Assembly: GCF_003148825.1 (NCBI RefSeq)
Contig: NZ_QGGZ01000008.1
Span: forward strand, 124,001 to 188,000
Direction: 5' to 3'
Length of the DNA stretch: 64,000 bases
Source of the DNA: Streptomyces sp. CG 926
GTDB taxonomy: Bacteria > Actinomycetota > Actinomycetes > Streptomycetales > Streptomycetaceae
In this document: one piece after another, positions 57,745 to 64,000 of the stretch
How the letters are laid out: every line of letters starts with the position of its first letter
How positions within the stretch are numbered: position 1 is the stretch's first letter
Translations under genes and position numbers: made by a program
The notes under the pieces: model-generated
Told to the model about the DNA's origin: nothing
The model's database searches: none
Seen by the model: only the letters and a program-made list of their open reading frames with translations

Positions 57745-58983
57745 GTGCACCAGTACCCGCAGCGCCCGCGGCCCGATGAGCAGCCGGCGTACCAGGAGTA
57801 CCCGCCCGCGGAGCAGTACCAGGGGCACCAGGACTTCCCCGGGTACCCGGGCCCGCCGGAGCAGCCCCGGCACCAGCAGTCGTACGGCGAGCGGCCCGCC
57901 GGCGCCCGGACCCCGGAGCCGAGGCGCTCCCGGCGCCGCGTATGGATCGGCGCGAGCGTCGCTCTCGCGCTCCTGCTCGGCGGCGGCGCCTTCGCCGCGT
58001 GGAAGCTCGACGTGTTCTCCGGCAACGGCCAGGACGTGAGCTTCGGGAAGAACACCCCGCCCTCGGCCACGGGCAAGGCGGACCCGAGCGCCCCGGCGAC
58101 CGCCGCCACCCCCTCCGGCGACCCGGACGTGCTCATGCCGGCCGGTCCCAAGTCCGGCTTCCGGCAGACCACCAAGCTCGACGACGGCACGATCATCGCC
58201 AAGACCCGCCTCGCCGGCGCGAAGTCCGGCTTCGAGGGCGACGTATGGGTGTGGGCGCCCAAGGAGTACGACGACCCGAAGTACGCCAAGAGCGGCTTCC
58301 CGGTCCTGATCGCGCTCCCCGGCGGCAACGGCTTCCCCGACAACTACTGGGCCGACCGCAGCCTCGGCCTCCAGAAGGCCATCGGCGACGGCGTCAAGGC
58401 CGGCACCAGCCTGCCGTTCGTCGTGATCATGCCGGTGCTCAACCCGGACGCCAAGTACTACTACGACGGCTCCGACATACCCGGCCAGGCCAAGATGGGC
58501 ACGTGGATCGCCGAGGACGTCCCGGACTTCGTCAAGGCCAACTTCCGTACGTACAAGTCCCGTGACGGCTGGGCCTTCATGGGCTCCTCCTCCGGTGCCT
58601 TCGTCGGGATGAAGACCGTCCTGCAGTACCCGGACCGGTTCAAGGCCGTGATAGCCAGCGGCGGCGAGATCGTGCCGGACTCCCCGCTGTGGAAGGGCCA
58701 CCAGACGGAGATGGACGCGAACAATCCGGAGAAGCTCGCCCAGAAGCTGATCGACACCAAGGGCCCCGAGGTCTACATCAACTTCCAGATCGGCACCAAG
58801 GAGAGCGGGAAGGAGCGGATGACGAGGTTCCAGCAGCAGTACGGCAAGGGCCCGGTCAAGATGACCATCCGCGACATCCACAACGGTGAGCACAACGGCT
58901 GGCACTACGTCCGGGGCATGAAGGAAGGCTCCCTGGAGTGGGTCAGCAAGGTCCTGAAGGGGCCGAAGCCCGAAGCCGGCTGA
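57745..58983 (+). CDS. Membrane-anchored esterase (alpha/beta hydrolase, antigen-85-like), copy 1
   Basis: The 412-residue protein has a Pro/Gln/Tyr-rich cytoplasmic N-terminus, one transmembrane helix (WIGASVALALLLGGGAFAAW), and an exported esterase domain of the Fes/mycolyltransferase-like family: GDVWVWAPKEYDDPKYAKSGFPVLIALPGGNGFPDNYW, nucleophile elbow WAFMGSSSGAFVGM and the C-terminal HNGEHNGWHYVRGM with the catalytic His. Substrate unknown. GTG 57745 follows GGAG at nine bases. It is closely similar to the next gene, from which a small hairpin separates it. Confidence 0.88.
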   Translation: MHQYPQRPRPDEQPAYQEYPPAEQYQGHQDFPGYPGPPEQPRHQQSYGERPAGARTPEPRRSRRRVWIGASVALALLLGGGAFAAWKLDVFSGNGQDVSFGKNTPPSATGKADPSAPATAATPSGDPDVLMPAGPKSGFRQTTKLDDGTIIAKTRLAGAKSGFEGDVWVWAPKEYDDPKYAKSGFPVLIALPGGNGFPDNYWADRSLGLQKAIGDGVKAGTSLPFVVIMPVLNPDAKYYYDGSDIPGQAKMGTWIAEDVPDFVKANFRTYKSRDGWAFMGSSSGAFVGMKTVLQYPDRFKAVIASGGEIVPDSPLWKGHQTEMDANNPEKLAQKLIDTKGPEVYINFQIGTKESGKERMTRFQQQYGKGPVKMTIRDIHNGEHNGWHYVRGMKEGSLEWVSKVLKGPKPEAG

Positions 58984-58990
58984 CCGGCCC

Positions 58991-59007
58991 GGCCGCGCCT
59001 CGCGGCC
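58991..59007 (+). terminator. Hairpin between the two esterase genes
   Basis: GGCCGCG-CCT-CGCGGCC, a perfect 7-bp stem seven bases after the first esterase stop. Confidence 0.6.
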
Positions 59008-59147
59008 GACCACGTGGTGCTCGCCACGTCACCCCCGTCCCAGGCAACCCATCCCGTCGTTCATACCTCTGTAAAGGGTGTAAGGGGGACCGATCGGTCC
59101 GACCCGCGCCTCTGACCGGGCGCCGGAGAAGGAACGGGACAAAAACC

Positions 59148-60230
59148 GTGCAGCAAGACCAGCAAGGCGACGGCAGCCCTGTGACCGAGGGCCGCCGCCG
59201 CCCCCATCGCCTGCGCATGATTCTGATCAGCGGCGGGCTCGCGCTCACCCTCGCCGGGGCCGGAACGGCGGCATACCGGTACGGCCTCTTCTCGGACATA
59301 GGGGATCCGGTCGCCTTCGGCAAGACCCAGGAGAAGGCCGGCGCGGTCGCCGACGTGCCGCCCGAGGTGCAGATGCCGACCGGGCCGAAGGCCTCGTTCG
59401 TCCGTACCTCGCGGCTGCCGGACGGCACCCAGATCGGCCGCACCACCCTCACCGGCAAGAAGTCCGGCTTCACGGGTGACGTGTGGGTGTGGGTGCCCAA
59501 GGAGTACGACGAACCGAGGTACGCCAGGAGCGGCTTCCCGGTCCTGATCTCCCTGCCCGGCGGCCGCGGCTACCCCACCAACTACTGGGGTACCGGTCCC
59601 GGCCTCGGCCTCCAGAAGGCCGTCAGCGACGGGGCCAAGGCCGGCACCAGCCTGCCCTTCATCCTGATCATGCCGGTGCACAACGCCGACACCAAGCACC
59701 ACTTCGACGCCTCGGACATCCCCGGCCAGCCCAAGATGGGCACCTGGATGGTCGAAGACATCCCGGATTTCACGAAGGCCAATTTCCGCACCTTCACCTC
59801 CCGTGACGGCTGGGCCTTCATGGGCTCCTCCGCGGGCGGATTCGGCGCCTTCAAGCACGTCCTCAAGTACCCCGACCGGTTCAAGGCGGCCATCGCGAGC
59901 GGGGTCGACATCGTCCCCGACTCCCCGCTGTGGCAGGGGAACAAGCAGGCCATGGACGCCGACAACCCGGAGAAGCTCGCCGCGAAGCTGATCGCGGAAG
60001 GCGGTCCGGACGTCTACGTCAACTTCCAGATCGGCACCAAGGAGAGCGGCCGCGACAAGGCCGAGAAGTTCATGAACGACTTCGGCAAGGGCCCCGTGCA
60101 CACTTCGCTCCAGGTGATCCAGGATGGTGAGCACAACGGAAAGTCGTACGTGCGCGGTATGAGGGAGGGCTCCCTGGAGTGGATCAGCAAGGTGATGAAG
60201 GGACCGACACCCGATCCCGTCGTGCGATGA
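59148..60230 (+). CDS. Membrane-anchored esterase (alpha/beta hydrolase, antigen-85-like), copy 2
   Basis: The 360-residue product lacks the Pro-rich leader of copy 1 but has the same signal anchor (MILISGGLALTLAGAGTAAYRYG) and esterase domain: GDVWVWVPKEYDEPRYARSGFPVLISLPGGRGYPTNYW, FMGSSAGGFGAFKHVLKYPDRFKAAIASG with the nucleophilic Ser, and IQDGEHNGKSYVRGM with the His. The two genes arose by tandem duplication. GTG 59148 follows GGGAC. It overlaps the protease gene by four bases (ATGA). Confidence 0.88.
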   Translation: MQQDQQGDGSPVTEGRRRPHRLRMILISGGLALTLAGAGTAAYRYGLFSDIGDPVAFGKTQEKAGAVADVPPEVQMPTGPKASFVRTSRLPDGTQIGRTTLTGKKSGFTGDVWVWVPKEYDEPRYARSGFPVLISLPGGRGYPTNYWGTGPGLGLQKAVSDGAKAGTSLPFILIMPVHNADTKHHFDASDIPGQPKMGTWMVEDIPDFTKANFRTFTSRDGWAFMGSSAGGFGAFKHVLKYPDRFKAAIASGVDIVPDSPLWQGNKQAMDADNPEKLAAKLIAEGGPDVYVNFQIGTKESGRDKAEKFMNDFGKGPVHTSLQVIQDGEHNGKSYVRGMREGSLEWISKVMKGPTPDPVVR

Positions 60231-61018
60231 GCACGGTGGTGAAGGGGGCGTCGGCGGCCGCCGCGGCGGGGATCGTGGCGGTGTTCGCCGTCGCCTTCCT
60301 CGAGGTGCCCGGCGCGCGGCCGGTGCTCCCCTTCCCCACCGTCGGCGTACTCATGGCGGGCGGAGAACACTGGTGCACGGCGAGCGTCGTAGACAGCCCC
60401 GAGGGCAACGTCGTCGCCACCGCCGCGCACTGCGTGGCCCCGGCGGGCGAGGACGGGCAGCCGGGCGAGGTGGCCCACGACGGCCTGGCCATCGGCGAGC
60501 TCTCCTTCGCCCCGGCCTTCTCCGGCGAGGGCGCGGGCACCCAGCCGCTGGGCGTCTGGAAGGTCAAGTCGATCCACGTGGACGACCGCTGGACCAAATG
60601 GGGCGAGGACACCGCCGACTTCGCCTTCCTCACCATCGAGCCGGACGAGGACGGACGCAGCGTCCAGGACGCGGTCGGCGGCGGCGCCGAGGCCCCGAAG
60701 CCCGAGTGGACCTCGGGGTACGAGCGGGACGTGACCGTCGTCGGCTACCCGGAGTCCGAGCACAACCCCCAGAACAAGCCCGTCTCCTGCACCACCCAGA
60801 CCCGCCACGACGAGGACGACCCCGACATGCTCTACATGAGCTGCGCCGGGTTCTGGACGGGCACCAGCGGCAGCCCCTGGATCGCCGACCGGGGCGGTCC
60901 CGACCGGGCAGGGCGGCTGATCGGAGTGCTCAGCGGCGGGGACACGGACGTGGACTCCACGGCCGCGCTGTTCGACGAGCACGCCAAAGCCCTGTACGAG
61001 CAGGCCGCGCGGGGCTGA
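60227..61018 (+). CDS. Trypsin-like serine protease, exported
   Basis: The 263-residue protease has an N-terminal signal anchor (GASAAAAAGIVAVFAVAFLEV) and a chymotrypsin fold with His in VVATAAHCVAP, Asp in DTADFAFLTI and Ser in GTSGSPWIADRGG. Cysteines in HWCTAS/AAHC and PVSCTT/MSCAG suggest two disulfides. Its start overlaps the esterase stop, so the two exported proteins are made together. The substrate is unknown. Confidence 0.92.
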   Translation: MSTVVKGASAAAAAGIVAVFAVAFLEVPGARPVLPFPTVGVLMAGGEHWCTASVVDSPEGNVVATAAHCVAPAGEDGQPGEVAHDGLAIGELSFAPAFSGEGAGTQPLGVWKVKSIHVDDRWTKWGEDTADFAFLTIEPDEDGRSVQDAVGGGAEAPKPEWTSGYERDVTVVGYPESEHNPQNKPVSCTTQTRHDEDDPDMLYMSCAGFWTGTSGSPWIADRGGPDRAGRLIGVLSGGDTDVDSTAALFDEHAKALYEQAARG

Positions 61019-61043
61019 GCGCGCGCCCGCGCCGCGGCTGCCG

Positions 61044-61988
61044 CTACTTCCTGCGCTCGGTACCGACGATCACGCCCACCGCCGCGACGACGATCGCACC
61101 GCCGACCACGATCGGCCAGGTCAGCGCCTCGTCGAGGATCAGGGTGCCGAGCGCCACGGCGACCACCGGATTGACGTACGCGTACGTGGACACCAGCGAC
61201 AGCGGAGCGGCCTGGAGCAGCCACACGTACGCCGTGAAGCCGACGAGCGAGCCGACGACCGTCAGATAGCCCAGGGCCAGCCAGGAGGCGGTGGAGAACG
61301 CCGACGGGTCCAGGCCGTGGTGCTCGCCGCGCAGCAGGCCGACGACCACGGCGGCGACCCCGCCCGCGACCATCTGGTAGGCGCTGCCCGTGAAGGGGTT
61401 GGCCGGCAGCTTCAGGCGCGGCGCCGAGAACGAGCCCAGCGACCACAGGACCGAGGCGCCCAGGACCAGCAGCACCCCGGACAGCCGCACCGCGCCGCTG
61501 AGCCCGGGGCTGGTCAGCACCGCGAGCCCGGCGAGCCCCACCAGCACCCCCGCCAGGGTGCGCGTCGGGGGCCGGTCCCCGGTGCTCGCCCGGAGCACCA
61601 CCACCCACATCGGCACCGCCGCCACCAGCAGCGCGGCGAGGCCCGAGGGCACCGAGGTCTCGGCGAGCACCACCAGGCCGTTCCCGCCCAGGATCAGCAG
61701 CAGGCCGACCAGGGCCGCCGAGCCGAGCTGCGCGCGGGTGGCCCGCAGCGCGGCCGGACCGTACCGGACGGCGACGAAACCGGCCAGCAGCAGGCCCGCG
61801 GTGATGAACCGGGCACCTGCGGAGAGGAAGGGCGGCATGGTCTCGACGACGATCCGGATGCCGAGGTAGGTCGAGCCCCAGACCACGTAGACCAGGGCCA
61901 AGGCGGCCCAGACCGCCCCCGAGATCCCGCCGAGAGGGGTGGTGGCCGACCCGGCGGCCCTGCCGTCGACCGGAGTTGAGGTGCCCAT
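61044..61988 (-). CDS. EamA-family (DMT superfamily) transporter
   Basis: A 314-residue transporter with ten hydrophobic helices in two EamA repeats (WAALALVYVVWGSTYLGIRIVVETMPPFLSAGARFITAGLLLAG and VLLVLGASVLWSLGSFSAPRLKLPANPFTGSAYQMVAGGVAAVVVGLL). The second repeat ends with SLVSTYAYVNPVVAVALGTLILDEALTWPIVVGGAIVVAAVGVIV. Members export metabolites or amino acids; the substrate is unknown. The ATG at 61988 is the clear start. It is convergent with the protease gene. Confidence 0.92.
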   Translation of the reverse strand: MGTSTPVDGRAAGSATTPLGGISGAVWAALALVYVVWGSTYLGIRIVVETMPPFLSAGARFITAGLLLAGFVAVRYGPAALRATRAQLGSAALVGLLLILGGNGLVVLAETSVPSGLAALLVAAVPMWVVVLRASTGDRPPTRTLAGVLVGLAGLAVLTSPGLSGAVRLSGVLLVLGASVLWSLGSFSAPRLKLPANPFTGSAYQMVAGGVAAVVVGLLRGEHHGLDPSAFSTASWLALGYLTVVGSLVGFTAYVWLLQAAPLSLVSTYAYVNPVVAVALGTLILDEALTWPIVVGGAIVVAAVGVIVGTERRK

Positions 61989-62032
61989 GCCCGGATCCTA
62001 AGGTCGTTGGCCCATGCACGCTTCCGGATTTC

Positions 62033-62851
62033 TCAGCCCTTGAGAAGGTCGTTCAGTTCGCCGTAGGGCAGGGAGTGCGCGAGCGCCCCGTAGGTGCCCG
62101 TCGACATCAGCTCCTCGGCGGCGCGGCGCACCACGGCGTACGCGGCTTCGGCGACCCAGGAGCCGAGGCTGACGCGGGAGACGCCGAGGGCGCCGAAGGC
62201 GGCGACGGTCGGGGCGCCCGGGCCGAGCAGGATGTTCAGCGGGGCGTCGATGCCCTTGGCCAGCTCGGCGACGGTGGTCGGGTCGAGGACGCCGGGTACG
62301 AAGACGCCGGTGGCTCCGGCCCGCAGGTACGCGGCGGCGCGGGCCAGGGTGTCGTCCAGGCGGGTGGCGTCCTCGCCGAAGCCCCGGAGGTAGGTGTCGA
62401 CCCGGGCGTTGATGTAGAGCGGGACCCCGGCGGCGTCCGCCGCGGCGCGGGCCGCGGCCAGGCGCTCGATCTGCTCGGCGGGGTCGCGGTGGCCGTCCTC
62501 GATGTTGATGCCGACCGCGCCGGCGGCGAGGACCCCGGTGACGGTCTCGCCCACGGCGGCCGGGTCGGCGCCGAAGCCGCCCTCGATGTCCGCGGTGACG
62601 GGCACGGAGACGGCGTCGACCACGCGGGCGACGAGGTCGAGGGCCCGGTCCCGGGCGAGCGCGTCACCGTCGGGGGACCCGAGGGACCAGGCGACGCCGG
62701 CGCTGGTGGTGGCGACGGCGGGAGCGCCGGAGGCCTCGACGATGCGGGCGCTTGCCACGTCCCAGGCGTTGGCGAGGGCGAGCGGGGCGGCGGGGGTGTG
62801 CAGGGCGGCGAACGCCTCGGCCCGGGCGGCGAGATCAACATGGGTGGTCAT
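62033..62851 (-). CDS. Isocitrate lyase/PEP mutase family protein
   Basis: A 272-residue barrel enzyme: LALANAWDVASARIVEASGAPAVATTSAGVAWSLGSPDG, VPVTADIEGGFGADPAAVGETV (metal-binding Asp/Glu), VGINIEDGHRDPAEQIERLAAARAAA and YINARVDTYLRG. The KKCGH motif of true isocitrate lyases is absent, placing it in the PEP mutase/carboxyphosphonoenolpyruvate-like group, with C-C or C-P bond cleavage unknown. No phosphonate genes are nearby. It is followed by the DMT transporter in the same direction, 44 bases away. Confidence 0.88.
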   Translation of the reverse strand: MTTHVDLAARAEAFAALHTPAAPLALANAWDVASARIVEASGAPAVATTSAGVAWSLGSPDGDALARDRALDLVARVVDAVSVPVTADIEGGFGADPAAVGETVTGVLAAGAVGINIEDGHRDPAEQIERLAAARAAADAAGVPLYINARVDTYLRGFGEDATRLDDTLARAAAYLRAGATGVFVPGVLDPTTVAELAKGIDAPLNILLGPGAPTVAAFGALGVSRVSLGSWVAEAAYAVVRRAAEELMSTGTYGALAHSLPYGELNDLLKG

Positions 62852-62970
62852 GGGGCCAGTTCATCAGACCGGACGCGTCCGGGCTCGCGGAATTCCGACA
62901 TGGACGTGGAAGGTCTAGCGCGGAGCGCGGAGCACGGAGGGCGTGGGGCGGGCCGAGGGCGCGGCGCCGG

Positions 62971-64000
62971 CTATCCGCCCGCGCCGCAGAGGGGGATCAC
63001 GGCGGTGCGGCCCTGGAGGGGATCCCCGGGGGCCGCCGGGCCCACCGCGGCCCAGCAGGCGGCGGCCGTCGGCTCCACGGACAGGCCGCGGCGGGCCAGG
63101 TCCCGCTGGGCCTCGCGCAGCCGGTCGTCCGGGACGGTCAGGACGGTGCCGCCGGACTTGCGGACCGCCGCCAGGACCTGACGGGCGCGCGGCGGCGCCG
63201 GGATCGCGATCCCCTCGGCCAGGGTCGGGCGCTGTTCCACCGGGGCGGCTTCCTCCGCGCCCGCCGCGAAGGCCTGCGCCAGCGGGGCCACCGCCTCCGC
63301 CTGGACCGCGATCAGGGCGGGCGGCCTGACCCCGCGCCGGGCCAGTTCCTCCACGGCCAGGGCGGCCCCGAGCAGCAGGGTGCCGTTGCCCACGGGGACC
63401 ACCAGGGCCTCCGGGAGCCGGCCCCCCAGCTCCTCCCACACCTCGTACACGTAGGTCTTGGTCCCGTGCAGGAAGTACGGGTTGAACACGTGGCTCGCGT
63501 AGAAGACGCCGGGCGCGTCCGCCGCCGTCCGGGCGGCCTGCGCGGCGGCCTCGCGACCGCCGGGGACCACCCGGACGTCGGCGCCGTGCGCCCGCATCCG
63601 GGCCGTCTTCTTCTCGGCCGTGCCCTCGGGCACGTAGACCTCGCAGGCCAGTCCGGCGCGCGCGCAGTACGCGGCCACCGCCGTACCGGCGTTGCCGCTG
63701 CTGTCCGCCACGACCCGCTGCGGCGCGAGCCGCCGGGCGAGCTCCACCAGCATCACCGCGCCCCGGTCCTTGAAGGACCGCGTGGGCATCAGGAAGTCGA
63801 GCTTGGCGTGGATCCGCTCCGCCAGCGGGATCAGCGGGGTGTGCCCCTCGGCCAGCGACACGGAGAACGCCCCGGGCAGCGGCAGCACGGACCCGTACCG
63901 CCACAGCGAGTTCGGTCCCGCGGCCGGTTCCAGGGCCGCGGTCGGGTCCGGCGTGAAATCGAGGTCCCAGGGTCCGCCACAGACCGGGCACGCCCACGGG
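62971..64000 (-). CDS. Threonine-synthase-like PLP enzyme, N-terminus beyond the window
   Basis: The minus-strand frame reads from the window edge with no stop: WACPVCGGPWDLDFTPDP (CxxC, zinc-knuckle-like), WRYGSVLPLPG, then the fold-type II PLP core: EGHTPLIP, DFLMPTRSFKDRGAVMLVELA with the PLP-binding Lys, VVADSSGNAGTAVAAYCARAG, VGNGTLLLGAAL and the closing VEPTAAACWAAV...VIPLCGAGG. It resembles threonine synthase, converting O-phosphohomoserine to threonine, though other PLP lyases share these motifs. At least 342 codons are present; the first residues are missing. Confidence 0.88.
   Translation of the reverse strand, partial: PWACPVCGGPWDLDFTPDPTAALEPAAGPNSLWRYGSVLPLPGAFSVSLAEGHTPLIPLAERIHAKLDFLMPTRSFKDRGAVMLVELARRLAPQRVVADSSGNAGTAVAAYCARAGLACEVYVPEGTAEKKTARMRAHGADVRVVPGGREAAAQAARTAADAPGVFYASHVFNPYFLHGTKTYVYEVWEELGGRLPEALVVPVGNGTLLLGAALAVEELARRGVRPPALIAVQAEAVAPLAQAFAAGAEEAAPVEQRPTLAEGIAIPAPPRARQVLAAVRKSGGTVLTVPDDRLREAQRDLARRGLSVEPTAAACWAAVGPAAPGDPLQGRTAVIPLCGAGG

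Noticed and set aside
62033..62851. Phosphonate biosynthesis locus based on the PEP-mutase-family gene
   Set aside because: No decarboxylase, aminotransferase or other phosphonate gene is nearby.

Overview
The window is chromosomal DNA from a Streptomyces-like actinomycete. It has very high GC, strongly GC-biased third codon positions, frequent GTG/TTG starts, a WhiB-like gene, a PadR/HAAS pair, and the gene set fumC, fumB, wblI, glpX, xseBA, ispH, ppgK, ychF, which as I remember sits in the same order in the Streptomyces core chromosome. All family calls come from reading motifs; no search was run.

Left core (1-21.2 kb). Housekeeping genes: two unrelated fumarases (class II fumC, class I fumB), class II fructose bisphosphatase glpX, WhiB-like wblI, exonuclease VII (xseA/xseB), isoprenoid enzyme ispH, polyphosphate glucokinase ppgK and the GTPase ychF, with secreted hydrolases and membrane proteins between them. 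Two oddities: a small zinc-ribbon gene whose start is a ten-fold ATGCCG repeat, and a tandem duplication of about 0.84 kb that copied the fumB tail and terminator, a secreted-protein gene and the 3' end of the zinc-ribbon gene.

Integrated element (about 21.2-43.14 kb). A mobilizable element is inserted in the last codons of ychF. A 14-bp direct repeat (TTCCGCTTCAACGT) marks both ends, and each copy encodes the same ychF C-terminus FRFNV-stop, so insertion keeps ychF whole. The left part holds integrase, XRE regulator, excisionase-like protein, a DUF3631 ATPase, MobC and a relaxase. The middle is cargo of unknown purpose: a four-gene operon (unknown protein, APH-like kinase, methyltransferase, HAD protein), a HEAT-like protein, a frameshifted HTH/TPR regulator and a NUDIX enzyme. 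The right part is defence: a Septu-like ATPase/HNH pair divergent from a type I restriction-modification operon hsdR-hsdS-hsdM. Its HsdR seems to lack the nuclease residues, and its HsdS carries two nearly identical target-recognition domains.

Right junction (43.1-46 kb). A YefM/YoeB-type toxin-antitoxin pair lies between the right att site with its terminator and a second, decayed ychF-tail-plus-terminator. A decayed second copy of the toxin-antitoxin genes follows a Uma2-family gene. This looks like repeated integration at the ychF end.

Right region (46-64 kb). A Crp/Fnr-family regulator, a Pycsar-type transmembrane effector and a protein resembling a class III nucleotide cyclase lie side by side. 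The cyclase-like gene leads an operon with a P-loop ATPase, an SPFH/coiled-coil protein and a DUF4407 membrane protein. The cyclase-like and ATPase proteins share a short NN-x-YG...FGI tag. This is the best candidate here for an undescribed, possibly immune, signalling system. After it come an SNF2-type helicase, a PadR/HAAS pair, two tandem secreted esterases coupled to a trypsin-like protease, an EamA transporter, a PEP-mutase-family enzyme and the start-side part of a threonine-synthase-like gene running off the window. I saw no tRNA, rRNA, CRISPR array or IS element.
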